Shown here piece after piece: positions 5,231 through 12,879 of a DNA stretch of 14,860 bases. This stretch comes from Actinomycetota bacterium (GTDB lineage Bacteria; Actinomycetota; Acidimicrobiia; Acidimicrobiales; Microtrichaceae): NCBI GenBank assembly GCA_018268735.1, contig JAFDWA010000014.1:1-14860 (forward strand), in the 5' to 3' direction. Both the position numbers and the translations under genes were made by a program. The notes beneath the pieces are model-generated. The model saw nothing but the letters and a program-made list of their open reading frames with translations. It searched no databases and was not told the origin of the DNA. Each line of letters begins with the position of its first letter. Within the stretch, counting starts at the first letter, position 1.

Positions 5231-8200
5231 ATGGCCACCGAGCCCCGTCCCCTCACCCTGAGCGACCCCGGTCTCCTCGCCGGCTACGACCACCGCTCCG
5301 TGGAGCGCGGGATCCGCTATGCAGCCGAGGGTCGGGTCGAGATCGTCGACGCCGGCCCCGGCTGGGTCACCGGCGAGGTGCAGGGCACCGACGTCGAGCC
5401 CTACGTCGTCGACGTCGACTGGATCGACGGCCCCCGCGGGGTGTCCGTCGGTGACGACTGCAGCTGCCCGCTCGGCGGCGACTGCAAGCACGCTGTGGCA
5501 CTCATCGTCACCGTCGCCCGGACGAACGCCGTCGCGGAGGCCCGAGCCGGAGCCGAGACCTCGCCACCCGCCCGACCGACCCGGTCGATGACGGCATCCA
5601 GGGACCTGCTCACCCTGTTCGAACCCCCGGCATCTGCGAACCGGCGACTCGGCCACCTGCCATCGACTGCGACCCACCGATCCGACTGGCGTCAGGCTCT
5701 CGCCAGGATCGCCGGGCCCAGCACCTCGGCCAGCCGACCGCTCGCGCTCCAGTTCGTGGTCCACACCGCGAAGGCCACCTACTACGCCCCGGATCCGGCC
5801 ACCCGGGTCCTCGTGCGTCCGATGCGGATGGGAGCGAAGGACCGCTGGATCAAGACCGGCGCCTCGTGGCGTGACGTCGACTCGCGATACGTCCACCACG
5901 GCCTCAGCGACGTCGATCCGGCGCATCTGCTGGCGATCCAGGCGATCGCGTCGACCTCGGGCAGCAGCCTCTCCCCGGCAGGAACCGATGCCGTCGCCCT
6001 CGACCGCTTCGGGCCCTCGCTGTGGACGGCGATGCGCTCCGCAGTCGACGTCGGCGTCGAACTGGTCGGCAGCCAGTCCGGGATGTCCGTCGAGCTCGAC
6101 ACCGAACCGGCGCAGGTGACCATCGACCTGACAGCGACGGCCGACGACGGCATCCGCCTGCGCGCCGGGTTCACCCACCGCGGGACCGAAGTGGACGTCT
6201 CCGCTGACCACGGCGGCAGGATCGGTGCCCCGACACACGGCCTGTTCCTCCTCGACGGCGCGCTGCTCCGTCTCGTCGCACTGGAGCACCCGGTCCCCGA
6301 CGGGATCGCGCCGCTGATCGGATCCGGCCCGCTCGTCGTCCCAGCGTTCGACGTCGATGAGTTCCTCGACGACTACCGCCCGCAGCTCGCGCGTGCCGCG
6401 ACGGTCACCTCCTCCGACGGCTCGGTCACCAACGACGCACACGAGCTCACCGGGCTCGTCGCCCGCGTCGAGCACCACGCCGTCGACGCTGCCCGGCTGC
6501 AGTGGGCCGTTCGGTACCGGCGCGGTGATCGGGAGCGGACCCATCGGCTCTGGGACCTCGCCGGCGCGGGTCGGGACCGGGTCGCCGAGGCGACCCTCGT
6601 CGAGCAGCTCGAGCTCCCGACCGATCTGCTGGACGTCCTGGTCGGCCCATCGGGTCGGCCGGCGGATCTCACCCTGCGCGGCGCGCAAGCGGTCACGCTG
6701 CTGACCGAGGTCGTGCCGTGGTTGGTCGACCGTGGCCAGGCGGCCATCGAGGTCACAGGTGACGCCCCGGCGCTGCGGCGAGCGGTCGGCGATCCGCTCA
6801 TCGAGCTCGACGTCCGTGATCCCGAACGCGACGACGAGCACAACGACTGGTTCGACCTGTCGGTCGAGGTGAGCATCGACGGCGAACCGATCGGCTTCGC
6901 CGAGCTGTTCCGTGCCCTCGCGCTCGACGAGCCGGTGCTGGTGCTGCCGAGCGGCACCTGGCTCCGCCTCGACCGACCGGAGTTGGACCAGCTGCGCGAC
7001 CTGATCGGCGAGGCGCGTGGTCTGACCGACCCGCAGGGGACCGGCACGATCCGCATCAACCGCTTCCAGTCGAGTTGGTGGGACGAGCTCGCCGGCCTCG
7101 GCGTGATCCGATCCCAGTCGCAACGTTGGGCACGGAGCATCGAGCGGATGTCGGCGCTCAGCGTCCCCGAACCCGTCGAGCCGCCCGCAGGGCTCGTCGC
7201 CGAGCTGCGCCACTACCAGCGCGACGGCCTCGACTGGCTGGCGTTCCTGCACCGCAACGAGCTGGGCGGCATCCTCGCCGACGACATGGGCCTCGGCAAG
7301 ACGCTGCAGACCCTCGCCCTGTTCCTCCACGTGCTCGACGAGCAGCCCGACGCCCGCTTCCTCGTCGTGGCGCCGACCAGCGTCGTCGCCAACTGGCACC
7401 GCGAAGCGGACCACTTCGCTCCCGGCGTCGGGGCGTGCACGATCACCGAGACGGCGAAGCGTCGCGGCACCGACCTCGCCGACGCGATCGGCGACGCACG
7501 CATCGTCGTGACCTCCTACGCGCTGTTCCGCATCGAGTTCGACGACTACCGGACCCTCGACTGGGACGTGCTCGTCCTCGACGAGGCGCAGTTCGTCAAG
7601 AACCACCGCGGCAAGACCTACCAGTGCGTGCGCCGACTCGATGCCGGCGTCAAGCTCGCCATCACCGGCACCCCGATCGAGAACAGCCTCATGGACCTCT
7701 GGTCGCTGCTGTCGATCGTCGCACCGGGCCTCTACCCGGATCCGGGCCGGTTCTCCGAGGTGTACCGCCGGCCGATCGAGAGCGGCCGGGCTCCCGAACT
7801 GCTCGCGACGCTGCGCCGTCGGGTCGCGCCGCTGATGCGCCGTCGTACCAAGGACGAGGTCCTCACCGAGCTGCCGCCCAAGATCGAGCAGACCGTCGAC
7901 GTCGAGCTCAGCCCCAGGCACATGCGCCTCTACCAGACGCAGCTCCAGCAGCAGCGCAAGAAGGTGCTCGGACTCGTCGGCGACGTCGACAAGCACCGCT
8001 TCGAGATCCTGCGGTCGCTCACGATCCTCCGCCAGCTCAGCCTGGATCCCTCGTTGATCGACGACGGCCACGACGCTGTCGGGTCAGCGAAGCTCGACCG
8101 GTTGATCGAGGACCTCACCCAGGTCGTCGCCGAAGGACACCGTGCGCTCGTGTTCTCGACCTTCACGCGCTACCTCGCCCGGGTGAAGGCCCGCCTCGAC

Positions 8201-8608
8201 GAAGCCGGCATCGGCTACTCCTACCTCGACGGTCGCACCCGCAAGCGGGAGCAGGCGATCTCCCGGTTCACCGACGGCGACGTCCCGGTGTTCGTCATCA
8301 GCCTCAAGGCCGGCGGGTTCGGGCTCAACCTCACCCAGGCCGACTACTGCTTCGTGCTCGACCCCTGGTGGAACCCGGCCGCGGAGACCCAGGCCGTCGA
8401 CCGCGCGCATCGCATCGGCCAGCGCAACGCCGTGGTCGTGTACCGCTACGTGTCGACCGGGACGATCGAGGAGAAGGTGATGGAGCTCAAGGAGCGCAAG
8501 GCGGCGCTGTTCTCGAGCGTGCTGGATGCCGACGATGCGCTGTCGGGCGCGCTCGGCGCGGAGGACATCCGCGCGCTGATCGACCTACCTCCGCCCGGGG
8601 CCGGTTGA
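5231..8608 (+). CDS. SWIM zinc-finger SNF2-family DEAD-like helicase/ATPase
   Basis: An 1125-residue SNF2/RapA-type DNA translocase. An N-terminal SWIM finger is visible as C77-x-C79-x5-C85-x-H87 (CSCPLGGDCKH), a probable nucleic-acid or protein-binding module. A long middle region follows; its part at about 537-598 (DWFDLSVEVSIDGE, then LVLPSGTWLRLDRPEL) resembles the bacterial SNF2-associated domain. The helicase core is complete: motif I DDMGLGKT (684-691), Ia LVVAPTS (711-717), DEAQ box (784-787), TGTP (812-815), motif IV ALVFSTFTRY (972-981), V LKAGGFGLNL (1025-1034) and VI QAVDRAHRIGQ (1054-1064). Length and order match actinobacterial SWIM-SNF2 proteins such as M. tuberculosis HelZ. 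The role is probably remodelling of protein-DNA or RNA polymerase complexes, but no specific substrate is known to me. It is monocistronic as far as can be seen, with no nuclease, methylase or other defence partner beside it. Confidence 0.93.
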   Translation: MATEPRPLTLSDPGLLAGYDHRSVERGIRYAAEGRVEIVDAGPGWVTGEVQGTDVEPYVVDVDWIDGPRGVSVGDDCSCPLGGDCKHAVALIVTVARTNAVAEARAGAETSPPARPTRSMTASRDLLTLFEPPASANRRLGHLPSTATHRSDWRQALARIAGPSTSASRPLALQFVVHTAKATYYAPDPATRVLVRPMRMGAKDRWIKTGASWRDVDSRYVHHGLSDVDPAHLLAIQAIASTSGSSLSPAGTDAVALDRFGPSLWTAMRSAVDVGVELVGSQSGMSVELDTEPAQVTIDLTATADDGIRLRAGFTHRGTEVDVSADHGGRIGAPTHGLFLLDGALLRLVALEHPVPDGIAPLIGSGPLVVPAFDVDEFLDDYRPQLARAATVTSSDGSVTNDAHELTGLVARVEHHAVDAARLQWAVRYRRGDRERTHRLWDLAGAGRDRVAEATLVEQLELPTDLLDVLVGPSGRPADLTLRGAQAVTLLTEVVPWLVDRGQAAIEVTGDAPALRRAVGDPLIELDVRDPERDDEHNDWFDLSVEVSIDGEPIGFAELFRALALDEPVLVLPSGTWLRLDRPELDQLRDLIGEARGLTDPQGTGTIRINRFQSSWWDELAGLGVIRSQSQRWARSIERMSALSVPEPVEPPAGLVAELRHYQRDGLDWLAFLHRNELGGILADDMGLGKTLQTLALFLHVLDEQPDARFLVVAPTSVVANWHREADHFAPGVGACTITETAKRRGTDLADAIGDARIVVTSYALFRIEFDDYRTLDWDVLVLDEAQFVKNHRGKTYQCVRRLDAGVKLAITGTPIENSLMDLWSLLSIVAPGLYPDPGRFSEVYRRPIESGRAPELLATLRRRVAPLMRRRTKDEVLTELPPKIEQTVDVELSPRHMRLYQTQLQQQRKKVLGLVGDVDKHRFEILRSLTILRQLSLDPSLIDDGHDAVGSAKLDRLIEDLTQVVAEGHRALVFSTFTRYLARVKARLDEAGIGYSYLDGRTRKREQAISRFTDGDVPVFVISLKAGGFGLNLTQADYCFVLDPWWNPAAETQAVDRAHRIGQRNAVVVYRYVSTGTIEEKVMELKERKAALFSSVLDADDALSGALGAEDIRALIDLPPPGAG

Positions 8609-8619
8609 GGTCGATCGGC

Positions 8620-8649
8620 GACGGGCGGTGCTCCGACACCGCCGCCGTC
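8620..8649. terminator. Candidate terminator between convergent SNF2 and CoA-transferase genes
   Basis: GACGGGCGGTG (8620-8630) pairs with CACCGC (8637-8642) plus CCGTC (8645-8649) across a 6-nt loop, with a two-base bulge; the inner 7 bp GGCGGTG/CACCGCC are an alternative pairing. It sits in the 55-bp gap between convergent genes. No T-tract. Confidence 0.45.
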
Positions 8650-8663
8650 AGACGCGGCAGCGA

Positions 8664-9854
8664 TCAGACGGTCCCGTTCGCCCGGAGCGCGTCGATCTCC
8701 GTCGAGTCGAGCCCGAGCACCTCGGCGAGCACCTCGGCTGTGTGCTCACCCAGGTCGGGACCGACCCAGCGGATCTCGCCGGGGGTCTCGGACAGCTTGG
8801 GAGCGACGTTCTGCATCGCGAAGTCACCGAGCAGCGGATGGACGAGCGTCCTGATCGCGTCGCGGGCTGCGAAGTGCGCGTCGGCCAGCATGTCGGGCGC
8901 GGTGTAGATCCGTCCGTTGGGCACGTCGTTGGCGTTGAGGACCGCCTCGAGCTCGGCGGAGGTCATTGTCGCGGACCACGCCGCGATGAGCTCGTCGAGC
9001 TCCTGCTGGTTGGCGCCCCGAGCGGTGTGGGTCGCGAAGCGCGTGTCGTCGCCGAGGTCGGGCCGGCCCATCGCCACAGCCAAGCGACGCCAGACGGTGT
9101 CCTGGTTCCCGCTGATGAGGTGCTCGCCGTCGCGCGTCGGATAGGCGTTCGCCGGTGCGACGTTCGGCAGGATCGACCCGGTGCGCGGGCGCACGTAGCC
9201 GGCGATCGTGTACTCCGGGATCAGCGACTCCATCACACCGAGCACGGCTTCGTAGAGCGCCGAGTCCACGACCTGGCCCCGACCGGTGTTCGAGCGGTGG
9301 TGCAGCGCCACCAGGCACCCGACGCACGCGAAGATCGCTGCGAGCGTGTCGCCGATGGAGATGCCCGCTCGGGCCGGCGGACGATCCGGCTCGCCGATCA
9401 CGGCACGGAGGCCGCCCATCGCCTCGCCGATCGCGCCGTAGCCGGGTCGGGTGGCGTACGGGCCGGTCTGGCCGTACCCCGACACCCGCACGACGATCAG
9501 GCGTGGGTTCGCCGCCATCAGATCGGCCGGGTCGAGTCCCCACCGCTCGAGCGTGCCCGGCCGGAAGTTCTCGACGAGCACGTCGGCCTCTGCGATGAGC
9601 TGACGGGCGAGGTCCTGGCCCTCGGCACCCCTGAGGTCGACCGTCACGGATCGCTTGCCACGTGCCACGACCGGCCACCACAGCGAGCGACCACCCGCCT
9701 TCTCCCGGCCCCACTCACGCATGGGGTCGCCCTGGCCCGGTGGTTCGATCTTGATGACGTCGGCACCGAAGTCCGCGAGCAGCTGGCCGCAGAAGGGACC
9801 CGCGAGCAGCTGACCCATCTCGATGACCTGCAGGTCCGACAGTGCACCGGTCAT
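8664..9854 (-). CDS. CaiB/BaiF family III CoA-transferase
   Basis: A 396-residue protein, the usual length of the formyl-CoA/carnitine CoA-transferase family, which moves CoA between carboxylic acids through an enzyme-bound anhydride. The N-terminus LSDLQVIEMGQLLAGPFCG followed by LLADFGADVIKIEPP (25-39) is the family hallmark. RGKRSVTVDLR (65-75), ADVLVENFRPGTLERWGL (90-107) and GRGQVVDSALYEAVL (191-205) are further conserved blocks. The likely catalytic Asp is Asp169 in SIGDTLAAIF, equivalent to Asp169 of oxalate formyl-CoA transferase by my alignment. An alpha-methylacyl-CoA racemase is possible but the sequence looks more like a transferase. ATG 9854 is chosen over the longer open frame (to 9944) because TGGAGGGAG (9870-9862) precedes it and homology begins there; the longer form would read through a palindrome. 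It is divergent from the 805-aa membrane protein. Substrate unknown. Confidence 0.92.
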   Translation of the reverse strand: MTGALSDLQVIEMGQLLAGPFCGQLLADFGADVIKIEPPGQGDPMREWGREKAGGRSLWWPVVARGKRSVTVDLRGAEGQDLARQLIAEADVLVENFRPGTLERWGLDPADLMAANPRLIVVRVSGYGQTGPYATRPGYGAIGEAMGGLRAVIGEPDRPPARAGISIGDTLAAIFACVGCLVALHHRSNTGRGQVVDSALYEAVLGVMESLIPEYTIAGYVRPRTGSILPNVAPANAYPTRDGEHLISGNQDTVWRRLAVAMGRPDLGDDTRFATHTARGANQQELDELIAAWSATMTSAELEAVLNANDVPNGRIYTAPDMLADAHFAARDAIRTLVHPLLGDFAMQNVAPKLSETPGEIRWVGPDLGEHTAEVLAEVLGLDSTEIDALRANGTV

Positions 9855-9861
9855 CGCTGTG

Positions 9862-9899
9862 CTCCCTCCACTCCCGCGGTCGTCGGACGTCCGAGCGTA
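9862..9899 (-). promoter_or_regulatory. -10 element and ribosome-binding site of the CoA-transferase
   Basis: On the minus strand TACGCT (9899-9894) fits the TAnnnT -10 and is the same hexamer as at 2187-2192. TGGAGGGAG (9870-9862) is the ribosome-binding site that decides the ATG at 9854. The predicted leader is about 33 nt. No good -35 is found; the place where it should be (about 9917-9922) lies inside the left arm of the 9915-9958 palindrome. Confidence 0.4.
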
Positions 9900-9914
9900 G
9901 GTGGAACCGAGGAC

Positions 9915-9958
9915 TTCGATGACGGTTCGTGCCACAGGGGGCACGAACCGTCATCGAA
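9915..9958. repeat. Perfect 19-bp inverted repeat with 6-nt loop in a divergent spacer
   Basis: TTCGATGACGGTTCGTGCC (9915-9933) is exactly mirrored by its reverse complement at 9940-9958, with ACAGGG between. No mismatch occurs in 19 bp. It lies between divergent genes, where a terminator is not expected. No T-tract follows on either strand. It could be a dispersed genomic palindrome, a regulator site covering both promoters, or a structured transcript. Confidence 0.9.
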
Positions 9959-9985
9959 ATGGGGTGGGAGGGGCGCCGAGCACGG

Positions 9986-9991
9986 GATGAT
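9986..9991 (+). promoter_or_regulatory. Candidate -10 (GATGAT) of a leaderless transcript for the 805-aa gene
   Basis: GATGAT ends eight bases before the ATG at 10000, the same spacing as at 14241-14246 before the FUSC gene. The same hexamer is the -10 paired with a perfect TTGACA at 3188-3216. No Shine-Dalgarno sequence precedes 10000, and no -35 is seen. Confidence 0.4.
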
Positions 9992-9999
9992 GGTGCCCG

Positions 10000-12417
10000 A
10001 TGGCCATCGATGACGACACCGGCCGCGAGGTCCGCGACTACGAGCACTCCTCGTTCGACGCCCTCCGGGTCGTCGTCGCCACCGCAGCGACCGGTGTCAT
10101 CACCCTGGTCACGCGCTACCTGGGATCGGGCGCCGAAGGCTTCGAGGCACAGCTGTCCCAGCTGCTGAGCGCTCCGGTCGGTTGGGTCCAGGCGGCAGTG
10201 GACGTGATGCTCGTCGCCACCGTCCTGCTGTCGGTCATCGCGGTCCTGTTGATCCCGCTCGTCGCTCGACGCCTCCGCCAGATCGGCTACGTGGTCGCTG
10301 CGATGGTGCTCGGGGGGATCGTCATCGCCGTGCTGGGAGACTGGATCGGCCTGCGGGTCGTCCACGTCGGGCCGGATCCGACCACCGAGGCGCTGGCACG
10401 GACGTTCGCGCTCGACGTCGCCGCGACCGCCCAGCTCGTCGCGACGTTCGTCGTGACGGCCCCCTTCGTGGGGACACGCTGGCGGCGGCTCGGCGTCGGC
10501 ATCGTCGCGGCGGTGTTCGTGATGCAGCTCGCCGTGGTGTCCGGTGAAGCAACCCACGCCCTGCTGGCGCTCAGCGCCGGCTACGCAGTCGGCAGCGCCG
10601 TGCTGGTGCTGTTCGGTCGGCCGACGCGGACGCCGCGACCTGCTGACATCATCGCCGCCCTGCACGCTGGAGGCGCCGACGTCGACGTCCTCACGGCCGT
10701 CGGGCCGGGGCCGCACGGCACCGCCACCTTCCACGCCGACGCCGAGGGCCGCTGCGGGAGCGACACACCGCAGATCGGGCGGGACCGCAGCGACGCACGG
10801 CTGTTCGTCCAGGTGCTCGGCACCGATCAGCTCGCCGCGGACCTGATGCGCCGCGCCTATCGAGCGGTGCGGTTCCGCGATCCCGGCGACGACCGACCGT
10901 TCACCTCGGTTCGCCGATCGGTCGAGCACGAGGCGCTGGTGTCCTACCAGGCGCGTGATGTCGGCGTCCGGACTCCGAGGCTCCGCAGCCTCGCAGCGGT
11001 CGGCGACGACTCGTTCCTCATCGCGTTCGACCGCATCGATGGCGTCACCCTGGACTGCCTCGAGCAGGACCGCCGGACCGACGACCTGCTCCGCGAGCTC
11101 TGGCGCCAGATCCGAGTGCTGCGCGAGCACCGGATCGCCCACAGGGACCTTCGACCGGCGAACGTGCTCGTCGATGACGACGACCGACCGTGGATCGTCG
11201 GGCTCTGGCGGGCCGAGATCGCATCGTCGGACGCTCAGCTCCGCGCTGATCTCGCCCAGGCGCTCACCGCGCTCTCGCTCGAGGTCGGCGTGGATCGCTC
11301 GGTCGCGACCGCCGTCGAGGTGCTCGGAGCGGACGTGGTCGCGTCGGCCCTGGGTCGGCTGCAGGCGATCGTGCTGAGCCGCGGCACCAGACGACGCGTC
11401 CGGGAGCGCCCGGAGCTGCTCGACGATCTGCGTGCCGAGATCGAACGTCGTTGCGGGGTCGACGCGGCGCCACTCGAACCGATCACCCGGCTCGGCCCCC
11501 GTCAGCTGTTCACCGTGGTGATGCTGGTGGCGGTCGTGTACTTCCTGGTGCCGCAGTTCGCCGACCTCCCGGGGATCGTGGAGCAGGTCCGCGACGCCAA
11601 CTGGATCTGGGCGATCCCGGCGGTGCTCGCATCAATCGGCACGTACCTCGCGGCGTCGGTCGCGTTGATCGGCGTGACACCCGGCAGCCTTCCGTACTGG
11701 CGAACTGCCGCGGCACAGCTCGCCACCGCCTTCACCTCCACGGTCGCCCCCGCCGGCACCGGGAGCATGGCGCTCAACGTCCGCTACCTCCAACGCCAGG
11801 GCGTCGACGGGGCGGTGGCGACCAGCTCGGTCGGCCTCATGGTCGTCGACGGTCTGGTGGGCCACGTCGCGCTCATCGCCATCTTCCTCGTGTGGGCCGG
11901 CCGCCAGGCCTTCGGGCCGGTCGAGCTCCCGTCTCCCCGTGCGCTGCTGATCGGCGTCGGGGTGGTCGTCGTGATCGCGGCGGCCACCCTGCTCGTGCCG
12001 TCGACCCGGCAGATGGTTCGGACACGGCTCCTGCCGACCCTCGCCCGCGCCGCGGGCGGCCTGGCGGAGGTGCTGACGACCCCCAGCAAGGTCGCGTTGA
12101 TGTTGACCGGGTCCACGCTGACCACCTTCAGCTACCTGCTGGCCTTCGCCGCCTCCGCGGAGGCGTTCGACATCCGGATCAAGTTCGCGACGCTCGGGGC
12201 GGTCTACCTGGTGGGATCGGCGATCGCGACCATCGCGCCGACGCCGGGGGGCATCGGCGCAACGGAGGCCGCTCTCATCGGCAGCCTCGTCGCCGTCGGG
12301 ATCGACAACCAGCAGGCGGTGCCCGCTGTGTTCTTCTTCCGCCTGATCACGTTCTGGATCCCGATCCTCCCCGGTTGGATCTCGTTCACCTGGCTCAGGA
12401 GGACCGACCGGCTGTGA
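10000..12417 (+). CDS. Three-part membrane protein: N-terminal TM region, kinase-like domain, UPF0104/LPG-synthase-type flippase domain
   Basis: An 805-residue integral membrane protein. Residues 21-206 hold about six hydrophobic helices. Residues 215-490 form a Rio/APH-like kinase domain with catalytic loop HRDLRPANVLV (381-391) and an alpha-C-like Glu310. Residues 500-800 form a multi-helix lysylphosphatidylglycerol-synthase TM/UPF0104 domain, with APTPGGIGATEAALIGSL (746-763) as its hallmark. The DUF2156 aminoacyl-transferase domain of MprF is absent, so it should not make lysyl-PG itself; lipid or lipid-linked substrate translocation is the likeliest role. In the kinase part the expected VAIK-type Lys is Gln271 (LFVQVLG) and DFG is replaced by GLW (401-403 in IVGLWRA), suggesting a pseudokinase. 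The start ATG 10000 lacks a Shine-Dalgarno sequence but has GATGAT 8 bases upstream. It is divergent from the CoA-transferase and convergent with the F420-type reductase; no partner gene is evident. Confidence 0.88.
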   Translation: MAIDDDTGREVRDYEHSSFDALRVVVATAATGVITLVTRYLGSGAEGFEAQLSQLLSAPVGWVQAAVDVMLVATVLLSVIAVLLIPLVARRLRQIGYVVAAMVLGGIVIAVLGDWIGLRVVHVGPDPTTEALARTFALDVAATAQLVATFVVTAPFVGTRWRRLGVGIVAAVFVMQLAVVSGEATHALLALSAGYAVGSAVLVLFGRPTRTPRPADIIAALHAGGADVDVLTAVGPGPHGTATFHADAEGRCGSDTPQIGRDRSDARLFVQVLGTDQLAADLMRRAYRAVRFRDPGDDRPFTSVRRSVEHEALVSYQARDVGVRTPRLRSLAAVGDDSFLIAFDRIDGVTLDCLEQDRRTDDLLRELWRQIRVLREHRIAHRDLRPANVLVDDDDRPWIVGLWRAEIASSDAQLRADLAQALTALSLEVGVDRSVATAVEVLGADVVASALGRLQAIVLSRGTRRRVRERPELLDDLRAEIERRCGVDAAPLEPITRLGPRQLFTVVMLVAVVYFLVPQFADLPGIVEQVRDANWIWAIPAVLASIGTYLAASVALIGVTPGSLPYWRTAAAQLATAFTSTVAPAGTGSMALNVRYLQRQGVDGAVATSSVGLMVVDGLVGHVALIAIFLVWAGRQAFGPVELPSPRALLIGVGVVVVIAAATLLVPSTRQMVRTRLLPTLARAAGGLAEVLTTPSKVALMLTGSTLTTFSYLLAFAASAEAFDIRIKFATLGAVYLVGSAIATIAPTPGGIGATEAALIGSLVAVGIDNQQAVPAVFFFRLITFWIPILPGWISFTWLRRTDRL

Positions 12418-12435
12418 CCGGGCGCCGGGCGCCGA

Positions 12436-12870
12436 TCAAGCCGGGTCCAGCACGAACAGCGGGATGACCCGCTCGGTGTTCGACTGGTACTCGTCGTAGC
12501 TCGGCCACACCTGGGTGGCGATCGCCCACCACCGGGCCTTCTCCGCTCCCTCGACCTCACGCACCGCGTAGTCGCGGAGCTCGGGACCGTCCTGCAGCCT
12601 CGCCTCCGGGGTCGCCCTCAGGTTGTGGACCCATTGCGGGTGATCCGCTGCACCGCCCATCGAACCGATCACGGCGTAGGAGCCCGCGTCCTCGACGCGC
12701 ATCAGCGGTGTCTTGCGGACCTTCCCGGACCTCGCTCCCCGCGTCCACAGGATGATGCAGGGCTGGCCTTCCAGCTTCGCTCCCTCGGTGCCGCCGCTCG
12801 ACTCGTACAGGTCCACCTGCTCGGCGATCGGTTCCCAGGGGCTCGGCTCGTACTCTCCGTCGATGGGCAT
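12436..12870 (-). CDS. Deazaflavin (F420)-dependent nitroreductase-family protein (Ddn-like)
   Basis: A 144-residue split-barrel protein of the Ddn/F420H2-dependent quinone reductase family, at the usual family length. Characteristic blocks are TRGARSGKVRKTPLMRV (43-59), binding the F420 phosphate/glutamate tail in known structures, and IGSMGGAADHPQWVHNLRA (68-86). These enzymes use reduced F420 to reduce quinones or other electrophiles at the membrane. The start is at 12870, nine bases after the stop of the beta-propeller lipoprotein gene on the same strand, so they are probably one operon. No Shine-Dalgarno sequence fits in that gap. TAGATT (12882-12877), whose first three bases are the upstream stop codon, could act as a -10 for a separate leaderless transcript. 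The presence of this family implies that the host makes F420. The physiological substrate is unknown. Confidence 0.9.
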   Translation of the reverse strand: MPIDGEYEPSPWEPIAEQVDLYESSGGTEGAKLEGQPCIILWTRGARSGKVRKTPLMRVEDAGSYAVIGSMGGAADHPQWVHNLRATPEARLQDGPELRDYAVREVEGAEKARWWAIATQVWPSYDEYQSNTERVIPLFVLDPA

Positions 12871-12879
12871 GTCGTGAAT

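Noticed and set aside
4745..8071. Minus-strand open frame of 1108 codons antisense to the permease and SNF2 genes
   Set aside because: Composition is rich in Asp, Glu, Arg, Val and Gly with no domain motifs, and the plus strand has clear helicase motifs throughout. It is a by-product of high GC.
5231..8608. SNF2 protein as part of a phage-defence island
   Set aside because: No methylase, nuclease, protease or other defence partner lies beside it. The SWIM-SNF2 architecture also occurs as a stand-alone housekeeping-type gene in actinobacteria.
9855..9944. Longer N-terminus of the CoA-transferase
   Set aside because: The extension reads through the perfect palindrome and shows no family similarity; ATG 9854 has a strong ribosome-binding site.
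9915..9958. Palindrome as an intrinsic terminator or integron attC site
   Set aside because: It lies between divergent genes with no T-tract. The arms are perfectly paired without attC-type R/L boxes or extrahelical bases, and no integrase is nearby.
9715..11142. Minus-strand open frame of 475 codons running from the CoA-transferase into the membrane-protein gene
   Set aside because: Low-complexity charged translation without motifs; it is in a different frame from the CoA-transferase.
10000..12417. Lysylphosphatidylglycerol synthase (MprF) assignment for the 805-aa protein
   Set aside because: Only the transmembrane flippase-like domain is present; the C-terminal aminoacyl-transferase domain is absent, so lysyl-PG synthesis is not supported.
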